Shown: positions 27,579-36,707 of the stretch, piece by piece
How positions within the stretch are numbered: the stretch's first letter is position 1
Layout of the letters: the number at the start of each line of letters is the position of its first letter
The notes under the pieces: generated by a model
Databases searched by the model: none
Seen by the model: the letters and a program-made list of their open reading frames with translations, nothing else
Told to the model about the DNA's origin: nothing
Program-made: the position numbers and the translations under genes
Assembly (NCBI RefSeq): GCF_029891575.1
Contig: NZ_JARZHF010000012.1
Coordinates: 1-64,000, forward strand
Source of the DNA: Salipaludibacillus daqingensis
Lineage (GTDB): Bacteria > Bacillota > Bacilli > Bacillales > Salisediminibacteriaceae
DNA: 64,000 nt
Direction of reading: 5' to 3'

Positions 27579-29849
27579 TTATTCATAAGTTGCTATTTGA
27601 CTTAATAATTTTAATACCCACTTTTTCACCTGGGTCTCAGGACCGGCTCCTGCTACACCTACACAGGAAGGGCAACCACCATCACAAGAACAGTTCCAAA
27701 CAAAGTCCAAGCATTCCCTGATAATCTCATTGATTTGAGTGTACACACTCTCACTTAGACCAATCCCTCCAGGATATCGATCGTATAAAAACACAGTTGG
27801 CTGTTGTGAATGAATCGCCTTTACTTCTGGGACGGCATGGAGGTCATTACGATCACACATCACATGGACACAGGATACATGTTGGATGACGTGGGCCATT
27901 CCCATTAATACTTGTTCAATGACATCATCTTTTTCATTTGCAAACGTCGATTCTGCAAACGTTAACGCTAACCCATTCGAATGAAGTTCTTGTTCTGGCA
28001 AATGGATTGGACCAGAACCAATATTTTCAAAGGTTTCAAGTTTAATTTTCTTGAAGATCGTCGCCATGGCAGTGACCATCACGTCACCATACTGAACGTT
28101 ATGCATTCCTGCTGCTTTATCTTTATCAATTTCCAATACTTTCAGCTTTACAGCTAGATTTGCATCCGTAAAGTATTCCACATCTACTTCTCGAACGAAC
28201 GCTTTTTTCTCATCCCAATCCAAGTATTCTACTTGATATTGTGTCCCTTCATGAAGATAAATAGCTTCATCATGAAGCAAGGTCATGGCACTAAACGTGT
28301 CCATTTCACCAATGACACGATGGTTTTCTACGGCAGACTGATCAATAATCACAACGTTTTCTTGGGCAGCGGACCTAAGACTAATGTTATGAGCAGGAAA
28401 CGCATCATTCATCCAAAACCACTTGTCGTTATTATCATGGAGAACGCGTTCCTCTGTTAAATATTCAAGAATTTCTTCCACATCTACCCCATCAAACGTA
28501 TCCCCCCGATGAAATGGTAATTCATACGCAGCGCATTTCAAATGGTCGACAAGAATAATTAAGTTATCTTTATTGATTCTTGCTGTTTCAGGTGATCCCT
28601 CAAAAAAAAATTCAGGATGTTGAAATAAATATTGATCCAACGGACTAGAATTTGCTACCATAATGACAAGCGATTCGTCCTTCCTTCGTCCAGCACGCCC
28701 TGCTTGCTGCCAACTTGACGCAATCGATCCAGGATAACCATTCATAACGCATACTTGTAATTGACCGATATCGACACCTAATTCAAGGGCATTTGTACTG
28801 ACGACCCCTATTGTTTCGCCACTTCGTAGACTTCGTTCAATTTCACGACGTTGTTTAGGTAAATAACCACCTCGGTAACCTCGGATTGACTGACGGTTGA
28901 TCTCATTTTTTACGAGTTCTTGCAAATGACTTAAAATGATTTCAACGCGAACGCGACTTCTTGCAAAGACAATCGTCTGAATTTTTTCTTTTAGAAATCG
29001 TGACGCTAATTCATTCACAACTTTTGTTCCATTTTTACGAATGTTCAACTGTTTATGAACAATTGGAGGATTATAAAAAACGAAATGTTTTTTTCCTTTA
29101 GGAGCACCGTTATTATCTATTAATCGAACGGGTTCTCCAATCAATTCCGATGACAGTTCTTCAGGGTTAGCTATCGTCGCTGACGTACAAATGAACGTCG
29201 GGTTACTCCCGTAATATGCGCAAATCCGCTTTAATCGGCGAATTACATTTGCAACGTGTGAACCAAAAACTCCACGATACGTATGAAGTTCATCTATAAC
29301 AATTGTTTCTAGGTTTTCAAATAAGGAGATCCATTTCGTATGATGAGGCAAAATTGCCGCATGTAGCATATCAGGGTTTGTAATCACCACATGCCCTGCT
29401 TTTCTGACCACTTGTCTAATGTTTGCAGGCGTATCTCCATCATACGTATAGCTATTTATATTCACTTCCATCTCATCGATGATTTCATTTAGTTCCGCTT
29501 TTTGGTCTTGCGCTAACGCTTTTGTTGGGAAAATATAAAGTGCCCTACCAGCAGGGTGATTCATATGCTTTTGCAATACAGGTAAGTTATAACACAAAGT
29601 TTTTCCAGAAGCGGTCGGAGTTACCGCAACGACATTTTCTCCTCTCATGACCGTATCATAAGCACTTTTTTGATGTGTATAGAGTTGTTTAATAGAACGC
29701 TTTTCCAACGCGCGTTTTATTCGATTATCTAATTCATGAGGCATCTCAACCGTTTTCGCTTCTTTCTCAGGGATTTCATGCCAATGTGTCACTTGTGAAT
29801 CTTTTTTTAATTCTTTGATTAATTCTGCTAACGTTTTTTTCCCGAACAT
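27579..29849 (-). CDS. mrfA: DNA helicase MrfA (YprA)
   Basis: The 756-residue superfamily 2 helicase has Walker A TPTASGKTLCYN, DEAD-box variant VIDELHTYRGVFG, motif III TSATIANP, motif VI QQAGRAGRRKDESL, and a C-terminal DUF1998 domain with a four-cysteine zinc site (CSCDGGCPSCVG, last 30 residues). MrfA unwinds DNA for repair of mitomycin-type lesions outside UvrABC. GAGGGGGAAGCC precedes the ATG. Length and motifs are complete. Confidence 0.95.
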   Translation of the reverse strand: MFGKKTLAELIKELKKDSQVTHWHEIPEKEAKTVEMPHELDNRIKRALEKRSIKQLYTHQKSAYDTVMRGENVVAVTPTASGKTLCYNLPVLQKHMNHPAGRALYIFPTKALAQDQKAELNEIIDEMEVNINSYTYDGDTPANIRQVVRKAGHVVITNPDMLHAAILPHHTKWISLFENLETIVIDELHTYRGVFGSHVANVIRRLKRICAYYGSNPTFICTSATIANPEELSSELIGEPVRLIDNNGAPKGKKHFVFYNPPIVHKQLNIRKNGTKVVNELASRFLKEKIQTIVFARSRVRVEIILSHLQELVKNEINRQSIRGYRGGYLPKQRREIERSLRSGETIGVVSTNALELGVDIGQLQVCVMNGYPGSIASSWQQAGRAGRRKDESLVIMVANSSPLDQYLFQHPEFFFEGSPETARINKDNLIILVDHLKCAAYELPFHRGDTFDGVDVEEILEYLTEERVLHDNNDKWFWMNDAFPAHNISLRSAAQENVVIIDQSAVENHRVIGEMDTFSAMTLLHDEAIYLHEGTQYQVEYLDWDEKKAFVREVDVEYFTDANLAVKLKVLEIDKDKAAGMHNVQYGDVMVTAMATIFKKIKLETFENIGSGPIHLPEQELHSNGLALTFAESTFANEKDDVIEQVLMGMAHVIQHVSCVHVMCDRNDLHAVPEVKAIHSQQPTVFLYDRYPGGIGLSESVYTQINEIIRECLDFVWNCSCDGGCPSCVGVAGAGPETQVKKWVLKLLSQIATYE

Positions 29850-29974
29850 GGCTTCCCCCTCCTACTCTTTCACCATTATAGCGAATATACGTTCTTGAAT
29901 CTAGTTTAAAAGAACGGATGGGGGATTATTTTTGGAAGATAGTAAAGTCAAGAAAATGATATAAGCGGCTGATT

Positions 29975-30832
29975 TCATCTCTGATAAGGTATATTCAACA
30001 AATTTGGGACGGTTACAAATTCATAACCTTGCTCCTGAAGTTCCGGGATCAATTGTTGCAGGGCCTCGATCGTTTCTGTTTGGTCCCCTTCTGCGTCCGT
30101 GCCATCATGCATGAGAACGATGGCACCAGGTTGCATTTGATCATAAATGTTGCTAATAATCTCGTCTGGAGAAATCTCTTGCCAATCGAGAGAATCCACA
30201 GACCATCCGATAATGGAATATTTAAGATTTATTAATTCATCTACTAATTCATCATATAAAAATCCATAAGGCGGTCGAAATAATGTCGTTTGATAACCAA
30301 TGATAGATTCTAGTGTAGCTTCCGTTGTTTCTACTTCTCTTACGAGGATGTCTATTTCCCCTTCTTCCACTAGGTCAGGGTGCCAGAACGTATGATTCCC
30401 TATGACATGACCTTCATTTAAGATTCGTGTCGTCAAATCAGGATAAGCTTCAGCTCTAGAACCTAATAAAAAAAAGGTGGCTGGAACATCGTACTCCTGT
30501 AAAACATCTAATACACTAGGCGTAAACCGCGGGTCTGGTCCATCATCAAAAGTGAGTGCCACCTTATTTTCTGTTGTTGGTCCTTGCAAAAAAACCGTAT
30601 CAGGATACTGAAGCTGTAATGTCGTTAGAGGGATAGGGTCTTCGTCTTGACGACGGGTTTTTTCCGGTCCACCTTTGATTGGAGGTACGTCTTTATCTAA
30701 ACTCTCTAACCTATGAACGAGATCTACTTCACTCGAATCTAAACCATATGCTTTTACATGAAATTCCACGACAACCAACATGCTCAAAGCGATCAATGAC
30801 ATTAAAAACATCCGTACTATTTTCCTAATCAT
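29975..30832 (-). CDS. Exported polysaccharide deacetylase
   Basis: The 285-residue protein starts with a signal peptide or anchor (KIVRMFLMSLIALSMLVVVE), followed by a NodB domain (about 85-270). The metal and catalytic motifs are ALTFDDGPDPRF (motif 1), GHVIGNHTFWHPDL (motif 2, HxxxH), FRPPYG (motif 3) and VLMHDG near the end (motif 5). It is a carbohydrate esterase 4 enzyme acting on N-acetylated sugars of the wall or capsule. The exact target cannot be told; PdaA/PdaB-type spore roles are possible. GGAGATGG precedes the ATG. Confidence 0.92.
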   Translation of the reverse strand: MIRKIVRMFLMSLIALSMLVVVEFHVKAYGLDSSEVDLVHRLESLDKDVPPIKGGPEKTRRQDEDPIPLTTLQLQYPDTVFLQGPTTENKVALTFDDGPDPRFTPSVLDVLQEYDVPATFFLLGSRAEAYPDLTTRILNEGHVIGNHTFWHPDLVEEGEIDILVREVETTEATLESIIGYQTTLFRPPYGFLYDELVDELINLKYSIIGWSVDSLDWQEISPDEIISNIYDQMQPGAIVLMHDGTDAEGDQTETIEALQQLIPELQEQGYEFVTVPNLLNIPYQR

Positions 30833-30936
30833 GTTTCCATCTCCTTCAACTATGTTTTACGTAGTATTTTTTTTATGAAGGTTGTTTTATACACGAATGG
30901 AAAAATCCTCTGAGTATTCGTTAAATAACACTATAA

Positions 30937-30970
30937 ATAACGACAACCACTTTGCAGTGATTGCCGTTAT
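30937..30970. terminator. Imperfect hairpin, possible terminator
   Basis: TAACG-CAA-CACT pairs with AGTG-TTG-CGTTA across mismatches between the deacetylase promoter and the 3' side of the PadR-like gene. A T-run is weak, so terminator function is uncertain. Confidence 0.4.
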
Positions 30971-31104
30971 CTATAAAATCTTATGACTACGAAAACATTA
31001 TCGCTTTATATGTTGAATAGCTTTTTTCTTATCTTGAAGTAGGTAATCGATAACTTTGATTTTCACAAAGAAGTATATTTAACGTTTTGCTTTACTTTAA
31101 AACT

Positions 31105-31833
31105 TTAGTATTTAATCTCCTCCATTAACTGCAAACACTCTCCTAAGTATTTTTTATGTTGAAGCGTCTGATCAAAAGTCGACTGTTCAATCTGTTTAAA
31201 GTGGTGAGCACCTTCATCTGTTAACTGGTAAAACCGTTTATTTCGCCTTACATCATTATCCCACCTACCGATGATTAGAGAGCCTTCTTCCATCTCGTGA
31301 GCGATGTCGTATAAGTAACCGATGGAAGGTGTCCAACCGAGTTCTTGTTCAAGTAACTCAGATATTTCAGCCATATAGAGCTTTCGTTGTATGAGAAGTC
31401 TTTTTAACGTATAGTAACGAATCACATCTTTAGCAGAAAATAATCGACTGAAAAATGGCCGATGCTCAGCATCAAGTATAGGCGCTATTTTCGGGTGAAG
31501 ATTTTCTTTTTTTAATACGTGTTCTAATCGACTTACAACGGTTTTAACTGCTTCCATGGATGGAGTAAACGACTTTGAATAAGATTTATATACTTCTCTT
31601 CCCTTCCCTGTCATACTATAAAAAATTAGTTTGTCTTGTTTTTCTACAATTTCAATCAACCCTTCATTTTTTGCTTTCGTAACAGCCGAATAAAACGAAC
31701 GCCGATTAATGGAACGATGACTAATGAGGTCATATGCTTTTTTCAAAATAGATGCTGGATAATCAGAGGTCTTTAAATTCAGAACTTTAAGAATCACAAG
31801 TTTATAAATATCTTCCTGGGTTAATTGTTTCAT
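31105..31833 (-). CDS. Double PadR-like winged-helix regulator
   Basis: This 242-residue protein has two winged-helix-like halves. The first (about 8-80: LVILKVLNLKTSDYPASILK, SFYSAVTKAKNEGLIEIVEK) resembles PadR. The second (about 130-225: IRYYTLKRLLIQRKLYMAEI, SIGYLYDIAHEMEEGSLIIG) has the PadR pattern more clearly, ending FYQLTDEGAHHF. It probably regulates transcription as a monomer or dimer with two DNA- or ligand-binding modules. Its target is unknown. GAGGAAGAAACCG precedes the ATG. Confidence 0.72.
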   Translation of the reverse strand: MKQLTQEDIYKLVILKVLNLKTSDYPASILKKAYDLISHRSINRRSFYSAVTKAKNEGLIEIVEKQDKLIFYSMTGKGREVYKSYSKSFTPSMEAVKTVVSRLEHVLKKENLHPKIAPILDAEHRPFFSRLFSAKDVIRYYTLKRLLIQRKLYMAEISELLEQELGWTPSIGYLYDIAHEMEEGSLIIGRWDNDVRRNKRFYQLTDEGAHHFKQIEQSTFDQTLQHKKYLGECLQLMEEIKY

Positions 31834-32176
31834 AACGGTTTCTTCCTCCCATTTAAATAATTATCATAACTAGATGTTCTCCATTTACCATTTTTATCTG
31901 CCTTGTACCTTGTTTTCTTAAACCTTTTAGCTACTTTATTTCCATAAACGTGATCATCGTTCGGTATATAGAGCATATGTGATGCGAGTGAATGATAGAT
32001 TTTTTTGAGCTCTATCGATGTATATTATTCTACATATTACAGGAAAAGTCCTTCTTTTTAGTAATCAATTGAACAAAATAGACTATTGTTTATTGCTTTT
32101 TCATTATACCAAACGAATGTTCGCAATTCAATAATACGCCTTTTATACTTTTCTATTCTCATTTTCAACATAAAAA
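31834..32176. other. Intergenic region, nothing recognised
   Basis: About 340 bases of AT-rich DNA upstream of the PadR-like gene. It must hold that gene's promoter. I see no RNA, operator or gene. Confidence 0.5.
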
Positions 32177-32206
32177 GACCATGTTCCCAACGTTGAGAAC
32201 ATGGTC
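32177..32206 (-). terminator. Terminator of the B12-sensor/STAS operon
   Basis: GACCATGTTC (32177-32186) pairs perfectly with GAACATGGTC (32197-32206), with TTTTTATG following on the minus strand. Confidence 0.85.
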
Positions 32207-32245
32207 AAATGTACACATATCAAATCATATTTTTAAATGAAAAAA

Positions 32246-33001
32246 TTATCGAAGTTCTTCTATCAACCATTTTTGAATCGCCACTTTTGCTGAGTGAACG
32301 AAATCGAGATGCAATTCATTGCGATACGGTTTTAACGCTTGGGCATGTTGTGGAGATAAGCCAATCATGACAACGTAGATCCCCATTTGCTCCATCACAA
32401 GAATCATGTCTTTTAATTCCCTTACTCCTTCACGTTCAATGTTTCCAACAGCTGTAAAATCGATTAATACTCTTTCTGGTTGATTACGATAGACACGTTT
32501 AAAGGCACTATCCTTAATTGCAAGAATTTTTCGTTCCGTTAAATCTCCAAATACAGGTAACAGAGCTAAGTCTTCACTTAATTGTATGTATGGTCCTGAT
32601 AATTCATTAAATTGATCAACAATGCGAGCATATTTTTCTTTTTTTTGAAACAATTCAAAATTTGTGTCATTTAATCGATCTTGAAGTTCCCCTAATTGCT
32701 TTTGAACAGCATCATATTGATCTCCCATCGGCACAAATACACAAGATATTTTGGTTCCATTAATAGTAGCGAACGCTCTAAACAGTTCTAAAGGAGAGTC
32801 ATTTGTTATTAGATTAATTTCAAATTCTATTTTTTTATTGGATGTAATGAAGCAATTTTTCATCTTGTCCACATTGTCTTGATCAACAATCTCAAGAAGA
32901 TTTTCCGTTAGCGGGAAAATCTCCTCTGCTTGCATGGATCTAGAAATAATATGGAAATCATCTGTTATATTAAACAACGGAAGAGGTAGTTGATGTTCCA
33001 T
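32246..33001 (-). CDS. RsbR-like STAS-domain protein
   Basis: From the chosen Met (33001) the protein is 251 residues. The N-terminal part (about 1-95) looks like a small PAS-like sensor (LPLFNITDDFHIISRSMQAE). A coiled coil follows (VQKQLGELQDRLNDTNFELF), then a STAS domain (about 135-250: LSEDLALLPVFGDLTERKIL, VLIDFTAVGNIEREGVRELK). STAS proteins of the RsbR type assemble stressosomes that control sigma B. Where RsbR has a phosphorylated Thr after the IDF strand, this protein has Glu, so phosphorylation there is unlikely. The start lies inside the end of the B12-binding gene (32-base overlap), so translation is coupled. Confidence 0.8.
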   Translation of the reverse strand: MEHQLPLPLFNITDDFHIISRSMQAEEIFPLTENLLEIVDQDNVDKMKNCFITSNKKIEFEINLITNDSPLELFRAFATINGTKISCVFVPMGDQYDAVQKQLGELQDRLNDTNFELFQKKEKYARIVDQFNELSGPYIQLSEDLALLPVFGDLTERKILAIKDSAFKRVYRNQPERVLIDFTAVGNIEREGVRELKDMILVMEQMGIYVVMIGLSPQHAQALKPYRNELHLDFVHSAKVAIQKWLIEELR

Positions 33002-33656
33002 CGAATTCATCCCGCCTAGTCTGTTTATCTTTATTAAACCAAATTTGTAGTTCATCTAAATCTTGAATAAATGTTGTTTGAGGTGGACCAATCGATGAAA
33101 AATCATAATTTTTAATTAAGCGACCACCAACTAATACTTCAGGTTTATCTTCCAATTTGCTGAACGCTTTTAAGTAGTCCGTTAACTCATCAATCCGATA
33201 AGCTAATGAAAAAGATAGACCTATGACATTCGGTTTCCATCGTTCTACTTCTTTAAGTACGTGATCAATCGGTAAATTTGATTGATAGTACTTTACATTC
33301 CAGTGTTTTTCTCGAAATAAAATCGACACCATTTTTAAACCTAAATAATGGTGTTCATCTTCTACAGTGAAAAACATTGCTTTAGGTGTTGCATATGGCG
33401 AAGCTGATTGTTGAAGTAGCTCAAACTCCGTCTGAGTTAGAACAAAATCACAAACAGCCGTTGCTAAATGTTCATCTGCCACTGTAATCTCGTTTTTTTG
33501 CCACATCACACCAATATCATACATCGCTGGCGTAATTAATTCGTTATATATTTCAAATCGGGAACAATTCCCTTGTCTTATCGTGACAATTTGTAAAGAT
33601 CTTGCATGATCCCCTGCAAGTAACGCTTCAACAAATGCACGGTTTGTTGTATCCAT
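32970..33656 (-). CDS. Stand-alone cobalamin-binding sensor (CarH-like B12 module, no DNA-binding domain)
   Basis: The protein (228 residues from Met 33656) has the B12-binding-2 four-helix cap (about 1-75) and a B12-binding Rossmann fold (about 85-205). The cap ends MYDIGVMWQKNEITVADEHL, which contains W-x9-EH, the signature of the AdoCbl photoreceptor CarH. The Rossmann domain has ExHxxG (EHHYLG) supplying the lower-axial His, then IGLSFSLAYR and VLVGGRLI. The His that follows the Trp in CarH and caps light-exposed cobalamin is Gln here. There is no MerR domain; instead the next gene encodes a STAS protein. AAGGGTGATG precedes the chosen ATG. Confidence 0.85.
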   Translation of the reverse strand: MDTTNRAFVEALLAGDHARSLQIVTIRQGNCSRFEIYNELITPAMYDIGVMWQKNEITVADEHLATAVCDFVLTQTEFELLQQSASPYATPKAMFFTVEDEHHYLGLKMVSILFREKHWNVKYYQSNLPIDHVLKEVERWKPNVIGLSFSLAYRIDELTDYLKAFSKLEDKPEVLVGGRLIKNYDFSSIGPPQTTFIQDLDELQIWFNKDKQTRRDEFDGTSTTSSVV

Positions 33657-33804
33657 TAATAACATCACCCTTTTATAAAAACTATCTTCGTTTTTATATA
33701 TGATCATACTATTTTAACATATTCCTTCCCTGATGTTACCCCTATTTCCTTTACTATAGAATTTCACTCATTGTATAGTAAGGTAAGAAAGTGAGGACGC
33801 AAAC

Positions 33805-34968
33805 ATGACAAAACTATTATACTTCATTATCATCGTAGCTTTTTTAGATACATTTATCCAACTGCCTATCATTACACCCTATGCAATGGAATTAGGCGCT
33901 TCAAATATATTAACCGGTAGCATCATTGCCATCTATTCTTTAGCAAATATGCTAGGTAATATTTTAGCTGGTCACTGGATAGATCGTTTTGGACGGAAAA
34001 GAATTTTACTGATCGGTATGTTAGCTGTTGCGTTCATTTTACTATTTTATCCACTTGCTCAAACAGGAGAACAGCTATTTTTAGTGAGGCTTTTTCATGG
34101 ACTTGCTGGTGGGGCATTGATACCAGCAGCTTTTGCATATATTGGTGATTACACAGTAAAGGGACAAAGAGGAAAAACGATGGCATATACTGGGGCTTGT
34201 ATTGGAACAGCTGCGATCATTGGACCTGCTATGGGTGGAATTATTGCAGCTACATCTTCCATCGAGTTTGTGTTTTTTCTCGTTGCTGTCTTATTCACAG
34301 TTACAGCTGGGTTGATCATAGTATTTTTAAAAGAATCATACGTCCGCGCGAATAGAGGAAATGTATCTCTTTCTCATTTTGTCACGCTTTTAAAGGAACC
34401 TTTACTCATTCAGGCTAGTCTAACTGCTTTCGCTTTAATGGTAAGTAATGGTACCCTCGCTTTTGCACTACCGGTTAAAGTAGAATTACTTGGGTTAAGC
34501 TCTTCCGTAACGGGGCTTTTATTGAGTACGTTTGGAATCGTTGCTCTTATTGTTTTTTTAACTCCGATCAACAGAATTTATGACCAGTATGAACCTATGC
34601 TCTTAGTTTTAACTGGCCTTTCATTCATTGGAGTTTCCCTTGTCGCTTTAAGTATATTTCAAACCTTATTCAGCATTTCCTTTGCCATGGTCCTTTACGG
34701 ACTTGGGTTCGCCTTGGTGTTTCCTTCTATGAATAGAATCGTCGCAGACGTTTCAACCCAAGTAGACAGAGGAAAAGCGTATGGGGTATTTTACGCTTCA
34801 TTTTCTTTAGGTGTTGTTTCTGGATCTTTTTTATCCGGAGCCATCGCCGAAATCATTGGTTTCCCATTTCTCGTTAGTGCAGCGATTATGATGTCTTTCG
34901 GAGTTATTTTATTTTTCATGGCTAGAAAACATCAAGTTTTGTCTAAAAAAGACGTCATCCGCTCATAA
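33805..34968 (+). CDS. MFS transporter (drug/efflux type)
   Basis: The 387-residue protein has about 12 hydrophobic segments. The MFS motif A lies after TM2 (GHWIDRFGRKRILLIG), and the motif C-like segment is in TM5 (GACIGTAAIIGPAMGGIIAA), which marks drug:proton antiporters of the 12-TM type. The substrate is unknown. GTGAGGACGC precedes the ATG. Its 3' end overlaps the convergent hydrolase gene by 37 bases. Confidence 0.88.
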   Translation: MTKLLYFIIIVAFLDTFIQLPIITPYAMELGASNILTGSIIAIYSLANMLGNILAGHWIDRFGRKRILLIGMLAVAFILLFYPLAQTGEQLFLVRLFHGLAGGALIPAAFAYIGDYTVKGQRGKTMAYTGACIGTAAIIGPAMGGIIAATSSIEFVFFLVAVLFTVTAGLIIVFLKESYVRANRGNVSLSHFVTLLKEPLLIQASLTAFALMVSNGTLAFALPVKVELLGLSSSVTGLLLSTFGIVALIVFLTPINRIYDQYEPMLLVLTGLSFIGVSLVALSIFQTLFSISFAMVLYGLGFALVFPSMNRIVADVSTQVDRGKAYGVFYASFSLGVVSGSFLSGAIAEIIGFPFLVSAAIMMSFGVILFFMARKHQVLSKKDVIRS

Positions 34969-35861
34969 ACAAGGTGACGAATCTCATCATGTTCATTTAA
35001 TAATTGATGACGACCGGCTGGAAAAAAAGCAATCTGAAGGTGATGGCATTTTTGTTTATAAAAAAGGACATTCTTTTTGTAATCAACCGTTGTGTCTTTC
35101 CCACCTTGAATAAAATACACAGGAGTTTTTAACGTGGAACAATAAATAATATGCTTATGCCATTCTTCCATAGCTCTCAACCAGTCGGTCTTTAACCATT
35201 TCACTTGCAAAGGATCTTGTTTAATAAACTTTTGATATGCTTGATCATGAGAGTTTTTCTTGAAACGTCTTTTTTGTTTTGGAATCACTTTTCCTACCAT
35301 TCTAATTGCGCCTTTTACTAAATTCCAACGAAAGGGAAAGTATAGAGGTGCAACTAGAACTAGCCGCTTCAATTCTACTTTTTCTTCCGACACAGCGTGG
35401 AATAAGATCGCGCCTCCTGTGCTATGCCCAACACCAAATAATTTTGTCGGCATGAACATATCACAAATGAATTGATAACCTATTTCAACCGCATCCACAT
35501 ATTTATCAAATGTAGCAACTGTTCCGGACTCCCCTTGGGAAAAACCATGTCCTGGTAAATCTAATGTAACGACATCATAACCATTAGCTAGCAATTCATT
35601 CACGGTTCGACTCAAGCCTCCAGAATGATCTAAATACCCATGAACGAACAAAACCATTCCTTTCGACTTTTCTTTTAAAAAAGCTTGAATAAAGATATTT
35701 TGATTATGAGACATCATTGTTCCACATCGATATTGATCAAACTCCGTCATATCAAACATATAATACGATAAATATTCTTTTAAATAAGGATGTTTTTCGT
35801 GGGGATTCTTTTCATCTAAATGAAACGTTGCTTCGTTCATCTTTTTGATCCATTGCTCCAT
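34932..35861 (-). CDS. Alpha/beta hydrolase, monoacylglycerol-lipase-like
   Basis: The 309-residue hydrolase has VLFVHGYLDHSGG (oxyanion region), the nucleophile elbow GVGHSTGGAILF (Ser about residue 147), the acid in FIQGGKDTTVD, and His in AGRHQLLNE. The sequence is close to the Serine aminopeptidase S33/Hydrolase_4 family, which includes monoacylglycerol lipases. It has no signal peptide. GGAAGATGAAC precedes the ATG. It is convergent with and overlaps the MFS gene. Confidence 0.87.
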   Translation of the reverse strand: MEQWIKKMNEATFHLDEKNPHEKHPYLKEYLSYYMFDMTEFDQYRCGTMMSHNQNIFIQAFLKEKSKGMVLFVHGYLDHSGGLSRTVNELLANGYDVVTLDLPGHGFSQGESGTVATFDKYVDAVEIGYQFICDMFMPTKLFGVGHSTGGAILFHAVSEEKVELKRLVLVAPLYFPFRWNLVKGAIRMVGKVIPKQKRRFKKNSHDQAYQKFIKQDPLQVKWLKTDWLRAMEEWHKHIIYCSTLKTPVYFIQGGKDTTVDYKKNVLFYKQKCHHLQIAFFPAGRHQLLNEHDEIRHLVYERMTSFLDKT

Positions 35862-35962
35862 ATGTTCATCTTCCTTTGCCTTTAGAAATCAATCACTATT
35901 CTTTTCTCTTATTCTGTATTTTACCCTATTAACGGGTATAGGAAAAGTCTACCATTATAATG

Positions 35963-35994
35963 AAAAGGAAGCGGCGATGATGCCGCTTCCTTTT
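35963..35994. terminator. Bidirectional terminator
   Basis: AAAAGGAAGCGGC (35963-35975) pairs perfectly with GCCGCTTCCTTTT (35982-35994). It follows the DJ-1 gene on the minus strand. Confidence 0.85.
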
Positions 35995-36005
35995 CATTTA
36001 CTATC

Positions 36006-36533
36006 CTATTTATTTTTTACCATCGCTTCAACTAACGCTCGACCGTAAGCGGGTAAATCTGGTGGCCTTCTACTTGATACGAGCGATCCATCCACAACGA
36101 CCTCTTCATTATGCCAAGAAGCTCCTGCATTCGTCATGTCATCTTTAATACCAGGCGTACTCGTAACATTTTTCCCTTTTAATATACCTGCAGATATTAA
36201 CACCCAACCAGCATGACAAATTTGCCCGATAACACGGTTTTCTTCATGCATATATGTCACCATGTTTATCACTTCATCGTAACGACGTAATTTATCTGGC
36301 GCCCATCCCCCTGGGACGAGGATAGCATCATATTCTTCAATATTAATTTGCTCAAATGAATAATCTGTCGTCACAGGAACACCATTTTTTCCTTTATAAA
36401 CGGCGTCTGCCTTCTTACCAACAATATGACAAATAGCTCCTTCTTCTTGCAAACGATAGTGTGGATAGATTAATTCTGAGTCTTCAAATTCATGTTCCAC
36501 AACTGTCAAAACTTTTTTATCTTTTAATTTCAT
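36006..36533 (-). CDS. DJ-1/PfpI-family protein
   Basis: From Met 36533 (MKLKDKKVLTVVEHEFED) the protein is 175 residues with the DJ-1/PfpI fold. The nucleophile Cys lies in VIGQICHAGWVLISAG (Cys-His-Ala), with VPGGWAPDKLR as the oxyanion region. It resembles the B. subtilis YfkM/YraA general stress group, which act as deglycase or chaperone-type proteins. AAGGGTG precedes the chosen ATG; the frame extends upstream but lacks a start signal. Confidence 0.88.
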   Translation of the reverse strand: MKLKDKKVLTVVEHEFEDSELIYPHYRLQEEGAICHIVGKKADAVYKGKNGVPVTTDYSFEQINIEEYDAILVPGGWAPDKLRRYDEVINMVTYMHEENRVIGQICHAGWVLISAGILKGKNVTSTPGIKDDMTNAGASWHNEEVVVDGSLVSSRRPPDLPAYGRALVEAMVKNK

Positions 36534-36707
36534 CTTAAACACCCTTTCCATATCATACTCATGTGTAAGATACCCTGAAAGATTATCATTCAATCATTTA
36601 CTAAATTATTCCTTTGTTTTACCTGCTTGGCTAATGTTCTAAGGTTAATTTACGGCCATATAATCATGTTAGGTTTCATAAGAAAGATTAGACGGGGAGG
36701 TATAAAG

